From positions 1 through 64,000 of the forward strand of contig NZ_CALPCD010000004.1 of assembly GCF_943192915.1 (NCBI RefSeq): 64,000 nucleotides of DNA, in the 5' to 3' direction. The position numbers and the translations under genes were made by a program. The notes beneath the pieces were generated by a model. That model was given only the letters and a program-made list of their open reading frames with translations, made no database searches and was not told the DNA's origin. Of this stretch, positions 17,460-26,419 are shown piece after piece (positions within the stretch are counted from its first letter, which is position 1; each line of letters starts with the position of its first letter). This DNA is from Anaerotardibacter muris. GTDB lineage: Bacteria; Actinomycetota; Coriobacteriia; Coriobacteriales; Eggerthellaceae.

Positions 17460-18305
17460 CTAAAGCGTTTCCAGGTAGGAAACGACTTCCTGTATCTGTT
17501 TTTCAGGGGTGGATGCCCCTGCGCTGATACCGACCGATGACACCTCATCGAACCAAGCGCGGTCGATCTCGCGTGCACTCTCTACATGATAAACCGCGTT
17601 GCCGCACTGTTGGCACATTTCATATAAACGGGTGGTGTTCGAGGAGTTCCTGCCTCCGATCACCAACATCACATCCACTGAGCTAGCAAGGTCGCGTGCC
17701 GCATCTTGACGCTGCACCGTAGCGAAGCAGATGGTGTCCTTCACCATCGGTTCGATCCCGCGCGCCTGAAGCGCTTCGACGATCTGATCGAGCTTCTGGT
17801 GCGACTGCGTGGTCTGAACCACGATGCCAACTGGTTCGGTCAACTCATCAGGGATATCTTCCACTGAGCCGACCACCGTACAATGCTCACCCTCGCGGCT
17901 CGCATGCGCCAGGATGCCTTCAACTTCTGGATGCCCAGCTTCACCCACTACCAGCACGTGATAACCATCACGCGCCAAGCGCGCCGCAGCTCGCTGTGCT
18001 CGTTGCACGTGCGGACAGGTAGCGTCGACCACTTCGTTGCCGCGCTCGTTCAGAACATCGATCACTTCGGGAACCACCCCGTGCGAACGGATGACAACCG
18101 CTTCATCTTTGCAATCATCGACGCCTTGAGCAACGCGAATGCCCTGGCTCTCCAGTTCACTGACCACTTGCGGATTATGGATCAGCGGACCGAGCGTACA
18201 GACCGCCTTTCCCGATTCAGCTGTTTCGAGCGTTAGGTCCAACGCGCGCTGCACACCGTAGCAAGCGCCAGCGTATTCTGCGCGTACGATCTTGAGCCTT
18301 CCCAC
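17460..18305 (-). CDS. ispH: 4-hydroxy-3-methylbut-2-enyl diphosphate reductase
   Basis: IspH (LytB) is the [4Fe-4S] enzyme that makes isopentenyl and dimethylallyl diphosphate, the last step of the MEP isoprenoid pathway. The three cluster cysteines are visible in GACYGVQRAL (Cys15), DATCPHVQRAQ and DTICFATVQRQ. The HGV motif (IRSHGVVPEV) and GGRNSSNTTRLYEM are conserved. The length of 281 residues is normal. It sits 13 nt upstream of der and 2 nt downstream of plsC. Confidence 0.96.
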   Translation of the reverse strand: MGRLKIVRAEYAGACYGVQRALDLTLETAESGKAVCTLGPLIHNPQVVSELESQGIRVAQGVDDCKDEAVVIRSHGVVPEVIDVLNERGNEVVDATCPHVQRAQRAAARLARDGYHVLVVGEAGHPEVEGILAHASREGEHCTVVGSVEDIPDELTEPVGIVVQTTQSHQKLDQIVEALQARGIEPMVKDTICFATVQRQDAARDLASSVDVMLVIGGRNSSNTTRLYEMCQQCGNAVYHVESAREIDRAWFDEVSSVGISAGASTPEKQIQEVVSYLETL

Positions 18306-18307
18306 GC

Positions 18308-19141
18308 CTACTCCTTTTTGGCTGGGGCAACGTAGTCGGGCAAGGTAGCAGGATCGAAGGTGGGAATGTTGCGACCTTCGAAATCGGCGGTGAAATCCTT
18401 GCTCTCAGGAAAGAGCGCAGCCATGTCGATCTGATCCGCAGCAACGCCTTCGCTCAGCGCCATCGCTTCACGCAGCACATACCACGTCGCGCCATCCAAA
18501 CGCTCTTCCTTGGGCAGGAAATCGAAGGACGAGAGCTCCACAGGGTCACCGTAGATGGCGGTGAGCTTCGGGAAATGCAAGCGCTTACCCTTGGGCTTCA
18601 CTTCATTAGCGTTCACCAATCCCAGCGGAATGAGCGGAGCGCGACCCAAGCGCGCGATGAGCGCCGCGCCACCATGGAGTGACGGTTCGGTCTTGCTACG
18701 CCCGCGGCGAGTACCCTCAGGGAAGATCCCCACCAATTCGCCATTCTTCAGGAAACGGGCCGCGCGTTTGACCGTGGACATATCCGCGGAATCACGCTTG
18801 ACAGGAAATGAGCCTACGCGCGCTATTAGAAAACCAAGCGCTCCGTGGGCGATGGTGAAGAGGTTCTCGCGTGCGATCAGGCGCGTCCATCGCTGAGGCC
18901 ACGATGCCAAGAACATCATGACCACATCCATATAGGATTTGTGCGGACCCAAGATCACCGCTCCGGTCTTCTTGCCCTTGAATTTGAGGATGACCTCCTT
19001 GTTCTTCACAGAGAAACGGAAGAGCACCTTCATGATGGCCATGACCACGCCCGATTCGATATTGCCGACGAAATGGCTCATCCGATTCGAGCGATCGTTG
19101 CCGTCGACTGACATATCCCAAAGCTGTTCGATGGTCTTCAC
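18308..19141 (-). CDS. plsC: 1-acyl-sn-glycerol-3-phosphate acyltransferase (PlsC family)
   Basis: This membrane-associated acyltransferase would make phosphatidic acid from lysophosphatidic acid. The HX4D catalytic motif is in GPHKSYMDVVM, and the FPEGTRRG motif follows (around residue 140). A hydrophobic stretch precedes the catalytic site. The 277 residues include a longer than usual N-terminus (about 70 residues). The start is GTG after AAGGACGG. It lies between cmk and ispH, and together with plsY and gpsA gives a phospholipid set in this run. Confidence 0.9.
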   Translation of the reverse strand: MKTIEQLWDMSVDGNDRSNRMSHFVGNIESGVVMAIMKVLFRFSVKNKEVILKFKGKKTGAVILGPHKSYMDVVMMFLASWPQRWTRLIARENLFTIAHGALGFLIARVGSFPVKRDSADMSTVKRAARFLKNGELVGIFPEGTRRGRSKTEPSLHGGAALIARLGRAPLIPLGLVNANEVKPKGKRLHFPKLTAIYGDPVELSSFDFLPKEERLDGATWYVLREAMALSEGVAADQIDMAALFPESKDFTADFEGRNIPTFDPATLPDYVAPAKKE

Positions 19142-19239
19142 AGGCCGTCCTTACTTAAATCGATCCTGGTTCTGGTCTTGTCTAGCTCATCTAGTCTTAT
19201 CAGGTCTTACCTGATCTTCGTGCGGAAGTGCATTTTTAT

Positions 19240-19335
19240 CAGCAGAGCCCTAGCATTAGCCTTTGCCTTAGTCTCAGCCCTAGCATTGGTCTTAAGCTCA
19301 GCCTTAGCCTTGAGCTTGGGCTTGGGCTGCGCGTG
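19240..19335. repeat. degenerate GCTAAG/AAGGCT hexamer tract
   Basis: On the minus strand a purine-rich tract of imperfect 6-nt units (AAGGCT, AATGCT, AGGGCT, GAGACT) runs from the last codons of cmk into the gap before plsC. In one frame it reads as alternating Lys/Ala; the cmk frame stops inside it at 19304. Confidence 0.6.
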
Positions 19336-19990
19336 CCATAGCGCAGATCTGGTCGATGATCTCTTCGATGTAGCAATCCGTCGAATCCAGATGATGGGCA
19401 TCATCGGCTGGCTTCAGCGGCGAGACTTCACGGCTTGAATCGACCTTATCACGCCTGATGATGTCAGCGAGCACTTCTTCATAGTCAATGGAACCCAAGT
19501 CGCGGTCGACATTCTGGCGCACGCGACGATGAGCGCGCTCTTCTGGCGATGCCGTAAGGAAGACCTTGCAAGCTGCATCAGGAAAGACTGTAGTGCCGAT
19601 ATCACGTCCTTCGACCACGAAGTTGCCCTCAGAGCCGATGCGCTGCTGTTGGACGAGCAGCGCAGCACGCACGGCAGGAGTTGCCGAAACAGGCGATACC
19701 GCCTTATCGATCTCGGCCGTGCGAATAGCAGCGGTAACGTCTTCCCCATCGATCAACACACGACGTGCGATCGGGTCACCTTCATCATGTTCGAAGGCTA
19801 TCTTGCATTCATCAGCAAGCTTGCCGAGCGCTTCTTCATCGGAAAGATCGACACCCGTATCGAGCGCCTTCCACGCGATAGCGCGATACATCGCACCAGT
19901 ATCCAAGCACGAAAAGCCCAGCTTGCGTGCAACTGCCTTCGCAACGGTCGATTTACCTGCGCCCGAAGGCCCATCAATAGCAACTATCAT
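19304..19990 (-). CDS. cmk: cytidylate kinase
   Basis: Cmk phosphorylates CMP and dCMP. The P-loop is IDGPSGAGKSTVAK at the N-terminus; LDTGAMYRAIAWKAL, VEGRDIGTTVFPDA and FLTASPEERAHRR are the family motifs. The start at 19990 overlaps the aroA stop as ATGA, and is preferred to an upstream frame extension that runs inside aroA. The 228 residues end in an unusual ARAAQAQAQG tail made by a low-complexity repeat. A neighbouring frame carries the same tract on as Lys/Ala repeats. Confidence 0.95.
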   Translation of the reverse strand: MIVAIDGPSGAGKSTVAKAVARKLGFSCLDTGAMYRAIAWKALDTGVDLSDEEALGKLADECKIAFEHDEGDPIARRVLIDGEDVTAAIRTAEIDKAVSPVSATPAVRAALLVQQQRIGSEGNFVVEGRDIGTTVFPDAACKVFLTASPEERAHRRVRQNVDRDLGSIDYEEVLADIIRRDKVDSSREVSPLKPADDAHHLDSTDCYIEEIIDQICAMARAAQAQAQG

Positions 19991-21309
19991 TGAGCAAGCC
20001 CTTCCAAGCTCTCGAGGAATTTCGGGAAGCTGACCTTCACCGAATCGAAATCGATGATATCGACTGGCGCGTTGCCGCACAAGCCAACCAACGCCCAGGT
20101 CATGGCCAAACGATGGTCCTTATAGGAATCGAAGGTAAGACCCGAAGGGACCACCAAGCCTGGCTGGCCTTCGATGTAGAGATCATCGTTCTCTTCCCAT
20201 GCATCCACGCCAAGAAGACCCAGGCCTTCGATGATGGCCTCAAGACGATCTGCTTCCTTCTTGCGCAGTTCGTTCACCTGGCGAAACACCGTGCGACCGT
20301 GCGCATGAGCAGCCACCAACGAAAGAACGGGGATCTCATCGATGACGCTTGCGATATGCTGCTTGGGGATCTCGCAGCCCATGAGCTTCTGCGTGAAGGT
20401 CACCTCGATATCACCCTTTGGCTCTTTGCCTTCTTGGCCTTTATGGTAGACCTCGATATCAGCACCCATACGCTCGAGCGTACGAACGAAGCCGATGCGC
20501 GAGGCGCTCAGGCTCACATTCTCCACCTTGATAGAGCTACCCGCCTTCATCAAGGCAGCGCATATGAGGAATGCCGCCGATGATGGGTCGCCAGGGACAT
20601 CCACTTCGGATGCCTTGAGCGTGACAGGGCCTTCGACCATCGCTGTGCGATAAGCCGCTGAAGTGGTGGCGCCATATTCAGGGAGCATGAGTTCAGTGTG
20701 GTTGCGCGAAGGAGCTGGCTCGTTCACGCGGGTCTCGCCATGGGCACGCAGACCAGCCAACAAGACTGCGGTCTTGAGCTGCGCCGATGCCATAGGTGCG
20801 TCGTAGACGATAGGTTTCAGGTTAGGATTGCCGATCTCGATGATGGGAAGGTTTTCCTGTGCTTCAGGCTCGAAGCGCGCACCCATCTTCATGAGCGGTG
20901 CGATGATGCGGCGCATAGGACGCTTGGTGAGCGATTCATCACCCGTGATCTCGACACGAATAGGCCACGGTGCCACCATGCCCATGAGCAAGCGCGCTGT
21001 AGTGCCAGAGTTCCCGCAATCGAGCGGAGCATCAGGCTGCTTAGGACCTTCATCGCCCCAGCCCGTCACCGTACCAGCGAGCGATCCATCTGGCTCTGCC
21101 TTCAAGTCGACCTTCGCTCCCAATGCACTGACCACGTCGATCGAAGAGCGAACATCAGCAGAATCGAGCACGCCCGAGAGCTTCGAAGTGCCCTCTGCCA
21201 TTGCTGAGAGCAAGATAGCGCGATGCGAGATCGACTTGTCACCAGGAACGGTAGTAGCCCCCTTCAGAGGGTGCAAGAGCGGTTTGATGCGCATAACCTG
21301 AGCGTCCAT
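19987..21309 (-). CDS. aroA: 3-phosphoshikimate 1-carboxyvinyltransferase (EPSP synthase)
   Basis: AroA joins shikimate 3-phosphate and PEP in aromatic amino acid synthesis. The 440 residues contain VPGDKSISHRAILLSAMAEG, LDCGNSGTTARLLMG and, later, RVKES-like VNELRKKEADRLEAI; the C-terminal DSYKDHRLAMTWAL is also conserved. It overlaps cmk by 4 nt and follows tyrA by 3 nt, so two aromatic-pathway steps are adjacent. Confidence 0.96.
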   Translation of the reverse strand: MDAQVMRIKPLLHPLKGATTVPGDKSISHRAILLSAMAEGTSKLSGVLDSADVRSSIDVVSALGAKVDLKAEPDGSLAGTVTGWGDEGPKQPDAPLDCGNSGTTARLLMGMVAPWPIRVEITGDESLTKRPMRRIIAPLMKMGARFEPEAQENLPIIEIGNPNLKPIVYDAPMASAQLKTAVLLAGLRAHGETRVNEPAPSRNHTELMLPEYGATTSAAYRTAMVEGPVTLKASEVDVPGDPSSAAFLICAALMKAGSSIKVENVSLSASRIGFVRTLERMGADIEVYHKGQEGKEPKGDIEVTFTQKLMGCEIPKQHIASVIDEIPVLSLVAAHAHGRTVFRQVNELRKKEADRLEAIIEGLGLLGVDAWEENDDLYIEGQPGLVVPSGLTFDSYKDHRLAMTWALVGLCGNAPVDIIDFDSVKVSFPKFLESLEGLAQ

Positions 21310-21312
21310 AAG

Positions 21313-22443
21313 TTACTCCTTAGAACTCAAGGGACGAAACGAGATGCTGAACCCTGCCTTGATGAGCTGGGTGGACAGCTTCCCGATGTCTCCTTCATCG
21401 GTCAAGATCAAAACGAGATCTGCGGTCGAAGATGTGACATGATCGATCTCGATGGACTGGATGTTGCAACCAACCTGGCTGGCGATGGTGGTCACCTCTG
21501 CGATGATGCCTGTGCGGTTGGTCATGGGGATGCGCACCTCCAGCAGATCTTCCGTAGCGGGGATCCACTTCGCGGGGAGCGCTTGGCGAGCCTGAGCTGC
21601 GCGGTCGAGCAAGGTGGAGAACGTTGCGCGATCAGCCTGTTCGAGCGCAGAAGCGTACTGGCTCAAGATATCCTGCATTTCTTGAAGGCCTTGCATGATG
21701 GCCTGAGGGTTTTCAAAAGCAATACCGGTCCAAAGCTCTGGCGAGCCTGCAGCGATGCGCGTTGAATCCTTGAAGCCGCCTGCCGCCAAACGGAAGAGCG
21801 CCTCTTGATCACCTGCATGACGCACGGCCAATTCTACGAGCGAAGACGCTACGAAATGGGGCACGTGGCTGATGATGGCCACCGCTTCGTCGTGACCTTC
21901 ACGGGTAAGGCTCACCACGCGTGCGCCAATGGAAGTGAGCACGTCATGGAGAGCTGCGAACGCATCGGGAAGCGTATGCTCATCAGGGCAGAGTACCCAG
22001 TGGGCATTCTCGAACAGATCAGCGCGCGCACCAAAGACTCCGCTCTTCTCCGAACCTGCCATAGGATGGCCGGGAATATAGCTATCGGGATGAGGGAGCA
22101 CCTCAAGAGCCGTTTCGACGATCTGATTCTTGGTCGAGCACGTGTCGGTGACAACACCACGATAGTCGCAGTCGGCCAGCACTTGGAAGTATTCAGGGGT
22201 TGCCGTGACCGGCGTTGCAAGCACTACCAGATCGCAAGTATTGAGCTTTTCAGCGAGCGTGGGATCGGCTGGCTCGAGCCCTTCGGTGATCCAGCCGCGA
22301 GAGAGCAATTCATCGACCGCTTCGCGTTGTGTGTCGATGCCAAGGATGAACGCATCAGGATACGCCTTGCGATAAGCTCCTGCAAAGGAGGCTCCGATCA
22401 CTCCAAGGCCAACGACTGCAACGGATTCGAACGGCTGATCCAT
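21313..22443 (-). CDS. tyrA: prephenate dehydrogenase with ACT domain
   Basis: TyrA oxidatively decarboxylates prephenate to 4-hydroxyphenylpyruvate for tyrosine. The N-terminal Rossmann motif is VAVVGLGVIGASFAGAY; the substrate site includes TDTCSTKNQIVE, PGHPMAGSEKSG and the His in IISHVPHFVASSL. An ACT domain follows at about residues 300-375 (VRIPMTNRTGIIAEVT), suggesting feedback control by an amino acid. The start at 22443 is preceded by AGGATAGCT; upstream codons show no homology. Confidence 0.94.
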   Translation of the reverse strand: MDQPFESVAVVGLGVIGASFAGAYRKAYPDAFILGIDTQREAVDELLSRGWITEGLEPADPTLAEKLNTCDLVVLATPVTATPEYFQVLADCDYRGVVTDTCSTKNQIVETALEVLPHPDSYIPGHPMAGSEKSGVFGARADLFENAHWVLCPDEHTLPDAFAALHDVLTSIGARVVSLTREGHDEAVAIISHVPHFVASSLVELAVRHAGDQEALFRLAAGGFKDSTRIAAGSPELWTGIAFENPQAIMQGLQEMQDILSQYASALEQADRATFSTLLDRAAQARQALPAKWIPATEDLLEVRIPMTNRTGIIAEVTTIASQVGCNIQSIEIDHVTSSTADLVLILTDEGDIGKLSTQLIKAGFSISFRPLSSKE

Positions 22444-22498
22444 AGCTATCCTGCTACTCCCCTTTCCCAAAGAATATCGCGCGTTGCGCGGAGGTTGG

Positions 22499-23248
22499 TT
22501 ACGAGTCCATTCTATCACGGGAAAGACCAGTTGCAGCGAGGAGTGCGCGGTGTTCTTCTTCATCAAGAAGTCGCCATTTTCCCGCTTGCAGATCGCCAAG
22601 CTCCACAGGACCGATCTGGATGCGTTCCAGCTGCTCGACAGGGTGGTTCACCGCTGCGCCCATACGCCTGACCTGGCGATTGTGGCCTTCGTAGATGGTC
22701 AGCTCCAAAAGAGTGCGATCGTTTGCCTGTTCCAGCACACGAGCATGCGCAGGTTGCGTGATGCCGTCTTCAAGATGGACACCTTCTTGGAGGGTCTGCA
22801 GTGCCCGAAGCCCCACTGAACCCTTCACCCAAGCCAGGTAGGTCTTCGCAACGTGATGACGTGGATGGATCAGAGCATTGCCCAGTTCACCATCATTGGT
22901 GAAGAGCAACAAGCCCGTAGTGTCCTTATCCAAGCGGCCAACAGGAAAAAGGCCCGGATAAGCATCGGTAGGGATCAATTCAGAAACGCAACGGCCACCA
23001 TGGTCATCGGACATGGCACTCAAGAAGCCCGCAGGCTTATTGAGCATGACGACCACCTTCTTATCAGGAAGCTCCACCATTTCCCCATCAAGAGAAACTT
23101 CGTCCACGCCTGGTATTATCTTGGTGCCCAGCTCAGAGACGACCGTGCCATTCACGCTCACGCGCCCCTCAGTGATGAGCGCCTCGCATGCGCGCCTGCT
23201 GGCTACCCCGCAGCGAGCAAGATATTTCTGAAGGCGCACTGGTTCCAT
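22499..23248 (-). CDS. rluB: 23S rRNA pseudouridine synthase RluB type
   Basis: This RsuA/RluB family enzyme modifies 23S rRNA. An S4 RNA-binding domain (RLQKYLARCGVASRRACE) is followed by the catalytic region FPVGRLDKDTTGLLLFTNDG with the essential Asp, then KTYLAWVKG and YEGHNRQVRRMGAAVNHPV. The start at 23248 lies one base from the scpB stop. The position directly after scpA-scpB is the usual one for rluB. About 249 residues. Confidence 0.94.
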   Translation of the reverse strand: MEPVRLQKYLARCGVASRRACEALITEGRVSVNGTVVSELGTKIIPGVDEVSLDGEMVELPDKKVVVMLNKPAGFLSAMSDDHGGRCVSELIPTDAYPGLFPVGRLDKDTTGLLLFTNDGELGNALIHPRHHVAKTYLAWVKGSVGLRALQTLQEGVHLEDGITQPAHARVLEQANDRTLLELTIYEGHNRQVRRMGAAVNHPVEQLERIQIGPVELGDLQAGKWRLLDEEEHRALLAATGLSRDRMDS

Positions 23249-23249
23249 A

Positions 23250-24230
23250 TCATTCTTCGTCGAAACGGATGGATTCAAGATCGATCTTCTCGACCGCGCC
23301 GAGCGCACCTGTGAGCGCTTCGAGCATGTTGTGCTCGGGCTCCTCTTCGATCTGATAGGACTGCGTCTGCTCCTTGACCAGACCCAAGCGCTCAGAGATG
23401 AGCGTACGCGTGGCTTCGTCTGGCGCGAAAGATTCAAGGTCGGGCAATTCGTTGATGGATTTCAGTCCGAAGCGTTCAAGGAACACCTTCGTGGTGCCAT
23501 AGAGCGCCGCATTCGATGGTGGTTCTTGCACGCCAACTTCGCGCAAGTAGCCCTTTTCCAGAAGCGAACTGACCGAACTATCGGAACTCACGCCACGGAT
23601 AGCTGAAACATCGTTACGGGTGACCGGCTGGCAATACGCTACGATGGCAAGCGTTTCGAGCGCGGCTTGGGAAAGCTTGCGCTTATCCCAAGAGACCACG
23701 TACTTCTCGAGCAATTCATGATAGCGCGGATGGGTGACCAAGCGCCAACCACCAGCGCGTTCGTTCAGTTGGATGCCGCGATCTTGGTTTGCGTAGGTTT
23801 CTTGGAGCATGTGCAAAGCTCGATCGACCTGCTCAATGGGCGCACCAAGCTGGTCTGCCAGCGCTCGCGCATCTACGGGGTCGTTTGTGACGAACAGCAT
23901 AGCCTCGATTGCCGAAGAGATATCATGCTCGGACATGCCGCCCTCAACTTCAGAGATCAGCTCCTCTTCAGCGTATACGACCGCATCATCGCTCGATCCG
24001 TTGGTCGATCCGTCGGTCGCCTCGTCAGTCGTTTCATCGGACACCTCATCGGTCGCCTCGTCGGCCCATTCGTCTGTCAGGATATCGCCTGCCAGAACAT
24101 CGCCTTCTAAAGCATCATCCGCTTCAGCGATCTCTTCGATCACGACCACTTCTTCGGTTTCGACTTCGACTTCAACCTCGGTTTCGACCTCAGTTTCAAC
24201 TTCGATGGCTTCTTCGTTGCTGTATTCCAC
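23250..24230 (-). CDS. scpB: segregation and condensation protein B with acidic N-terminal extension
   Basis: ScpB is the kleisin-associated winged-helix subunit of the SMC condensin. The conserved part begins near residue 99 (MSEHDISSAIEAMLFVT) and includes LSQAALETLAIVAYCQPVTR and ERGYL-like LLEKGYLREVG. Before it is an acidic extension of about 98 residues with Val-Glu-Thr-Glu repeats and Asp-Glu-Thr repeats. The GTG at 24230 overlaps the scpA stop, supporting the long form; an internal ATG at 23936 with GAGGGC upstream could give a normal-length protein. Confidence 0.93.
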   Translation of the reverse strand: MEYSNEEAIEVETEVETEVEVEVETEEVVVIEEIAEADDALEGDVLAGDILTDEWADEATDEVSDETTDEATDGSTNGSSDDAVVYAEEELISEVEGGMSEHDISSAIEAMLFVTNDPVDARALADQLGAPIEQVDRALHMLQETYANQDRGIQLNERAGGWRLVTHPRYHELLEKYVVSWDKRKLSQAALETLAIVAYCQPVTRNDVSAIRGVSSDSSVSSLLEKGYLREVGVQEPPSNAALYGTTKVFLERFGLKSINELPDLESFAPDEATRTLISERLGLVKEQTQSYQIEEEPEHNMLEALTGALGAVEKIDLESIRFDEE

Positions 24231-25090
24231 TAACGTTCCTCCTCGATCACATCGTGATCGTTCTCGGCAACCAGTGCCGCATCATCGGATTCGCTCTCTT
24301 CTGCTTCTTCGAGCGCTTCTTCGATAGGCGCGAACCCATCGTCTTCTTCGGGCTGATCGATATAGCTGATGGCGATATCTCCGAACAGCTCGTCTTGGCG
24401 CAGCGATATCTTCGCCTGCTTGAACAACTCGAGCAACGCCAGGAAAGTGACCACCACTACGTGTGAACTGGTGTCCTTGTCCACGAAATCGGAGAACTTC
24501 GCCACGCGTTGATGGCGCAGGCGGTCATAGATGCGCTCGATCTGCACTTCCACAGGGATGGCGCGGGCTGCGATATGCTCAGATTCCAGCAGGAAGATAT
24601 CTTGCCTGCTGAAGACCGATGCGCACAATTCCCCGATACGCTCCACCGATACCCCGCGCAGATAGTCAGGCATCAAGCGGAACAGCGATGCATCAGGCCC
24701 GAAGGGGCGTTCATGCATGCGCGTCTCGGTCTCGAAGCGGCGCTCCAATGCCGCCGTAGCGTTCTTGAACTTCTTGTAGTTGATCAGGCGCTCGATGAGG
24801 ATACGACGCAGGTCGGAAGGTTCGTATTCTTCAGTTTCCTCATCGCTTGCAGCCATCTCTTCACGCGGAAGAAGGCTTGCTGCCTTTATCTCGAGCAGCG
24901 TAGAAGCGACCAGGATGAAGTCGCTTGCGATCTCGAGGTCGAGCGCTTGCATACGGCGGATCTCGGCCAGGTATTGATCGGTGATATCAGCCAGCGAGAT
25001 GGAACCGATATCCACGCGCTGGCGATGGACCAAATGCAACAAGAGGTCGAAGGGACCCTCGAAGCTCTCTATCCTCACCTTATAAGACAC
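24230..25090 (-). CDS. scpA: segregation and condensation protein A
   Basis: ScpA is the kleisin that bridges the SMC heads in chromosome segregation. The N-terminus FEGPFDLLLHLVHRQRVDIGSISLADITDQYL is diagnostic in content. A middle region rich in Glu and Arg is followed by a C-terminal winged-helix (VVVTFLALLELFKQAKISLRQ). It has an acidic tail (EEDDGFAP...) beyond the usual end. GTG start after GAAGGAACTACGC. It shares one or two bases with scpB. Confidence 0.95.
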   Translation of the reverse strand: MSYKVRIESFEGPFDLLLHLVHRQRVDIGSISLADITDQYLAEIRRMQALDLEIASDFILVASTLLEIKAASLLPREEMAASDEETEEYEPSDLRRILIERLINYKKFKNATAALERRFETETRMHERPFGPDASLFRLMPDYLRGVSVERIGELCASVFSRQDIFLLESEHIAARAIPVEVQIERIYDRLRHQRVAKFSDFVDKDTSSHVVVVTFLALLELFKQAKISLRQDELFGDIAISYIDQPEEDDGFAPIEEALEEAEESESDDAALVAENDHDVIEEER

Positions 25091-25106
25091 GCGTAGTTCC
25101 TTCCTT

Positions 25107-25769
25107 CTACGGCATCAACAATGCGCCAAGGTTGCCCGCGGTCGCATTCAAATACAAGCTGATGGGATTCACGTGGATGATATAGGGTAGCACGAAGATG
25201 ACGATCAAGAAGATGGGCAGCGCATACTGCTGCACGCGATAATACGTTGGCAGATATTTCACCGGCAAGAAGAACGCGATGATGGACGAACCATCGAGCG
25301 GCGGGATGGGCAGCAAGTTGAAGAACATCAGATAGAGGTTGATCATGATGAACAACGGCAAGAACAGCCCGTAAAAATACACGAAGAACATGTTGTTGGC
25401 CGACATCGTTACGCCCGAAAGTGCGAACATACAGGCCGAGCCGATCAAGGCCAACACCAGATTAGCTGCAGGGCCCGCCAGACCAACGACCACATCACCC
25501 ACGCGCTTGTCTTTGAAGTTGTTGGGGTTATAAGGCACGGGCTTGGCATAACCGAACACAGGGCCACCCATGAAGATGAGCAGCAGCGGCAAGATGACCG
25601 TGCCGAACGGGTCGATATGCTTAAGGGGGTTGAGCGTCAGGCGGCCACTTTGCTTTGCGGTATTGTCACCCAGTTTGTAGGCCGCGAACCCGTGCATGAA
25701 TTCGTGGCAGACGATCGCTGGTATGAAAGCCAACACGCTGCAGATGATATAAGGAATCTGGTAATCCAT
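25107..25769 (-). CDS. site-2 protease (M50) family membrane metalloprotease
   Basis: A 220-residue polytopic membrane zinc protease. The HExxH motif is in VCHEFMHGFAAYKLGD near residue 24, and the third ligand region is NLLPIPPLDGSSI (about residue 135). There are about five hydrophobic segments and no PDZ domain, the layout of the small actinobacterial/Firmicute YwhC-like group. The next gene upstream is trmL, and scpA follows, an arrangement seen in several Gram-positive genomes. The substrate is unknown. Confidence 0.9.
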   Translation of the reverse strand: MDYQIPYIICSVLAFIPAIVCHEFMHGFAAYKLGDNTAKQSGRLTLNPLKHIDPFGTVILPLLLIFMGGPVFGYAKPVPYNPNNFKDKRVGDVVVGLAGPAANLVLALIGSACMFALSGVTMSANNMFFVYFYGLFLPLFIMINLYLMFFNLLPIPPLDGSSIIAFFLPVKYLPTYYRVQQYALPIFLIVIFVLPYIIHVNPISLYLNATAGNLGALLMP

Positions 25770-25781
25770 CACACCTCGGTC

Positions 25782-26258
25782 TTAAGCCAAACCAATGAAG
25801 CCATTCTGACGTAGCGCTTCGTAAGCGCCGATCGCGACCGCATTCGATAGGTTCAGCGAACGCGACTCCCCTTTCATGGGAATGCGCACGAGCCTGGCCT
25901 GCTCGCGGTCGAGTATCTCGGGGTCGATACCGCGACTTTCACGTCCGAACACCAAGAATACTTCTCCTGAATAGTCTACTTCAGTGTAGCTTCGTTCGGT
26001 CCGCCCCGTGAAGAAGAACAGGTTACGGGCACCGTATTCATCGAGAAACGCGCGCGTGCTGGCATGGTGCTCGATGGCGACATCATCCCAATAGTCCAGC
26101 CCAGCTCGCCTCAGATTGCGTTCTGAAGGACGAAAGCCCAGCGGTTCGACCAGATGCAAGGTAGCGCCGATGCACGCGCAGGTGCGCGCGATGTTGCCCG
26201 TATTCTGCGGGATCTCGGGTTCGAACAGAACGATATGGAGCTTGAATGGATTATCCAT
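25782..26258 (-). CDS. trmL: tRNA (cytidine(34)-2'-O)-methyltransferase
   Basis: TrmL is a small SPOUT enzyme that methylates the wobble ribose of tRNA-Leu. The 158 residues contain the trefoil-knot motifs FEPEIPQNTGNIARTC, LVFGRESRGID and IPMKGESRSLNLSNAVAI. The start follows GAGGAAGACC. About 160 nt separate it from the ABC-F gene upstream. Confidence 0.94.
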   Translation of the reverse strand: MDNPFKLHIVLFEPEIPQNTGNIARTCACIGATLHLVEPLGFRPSERNLRRAGLDYWDDVAIEHHASTRAFLDEYGARNLFFFTGRTERSYTEVDYSGEVFLVFGRESRGIDPEILDREQARLVRIPMKGESRSLNLSNAVAIGAYEALRQNGFIGLA

Positions 26259-26380
26259 GGTCTTCCTCGCTGGTATCTGGTCGTAAGGGCAATGGTGTTC
26301 ATTGTAAGGTGCGCGTGCTTTGGGATGTTAGGTCATAGTGCATGGGTCATGAGTCATGGGTCGTGGAGAAGCTGATCCGT

Positions 26381-26404
26381 TGAAGGGTGCGGCCCTGCCC
26401 TTCA
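26381..26404. terminator. possible hairpin terminator after the ABC-F gene
   Basis: TGAAGGG (26381-26387) pairs with CCCTTCA (26398-26404), starting 16 nt past the stop of the gene to the right. There is no T-tract, so this is weak. Confidence 0.35.
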
Positions 26405-26419
26405 GCTAACCCCGCGACC

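Noticed and set aside
26320-26380. Short CATGGGTCATGAGTC repeats between trmL and the ABC-F gene
   Set aside because: They are short, imperfect and confined to one place; no function or wider pattern is suggested.
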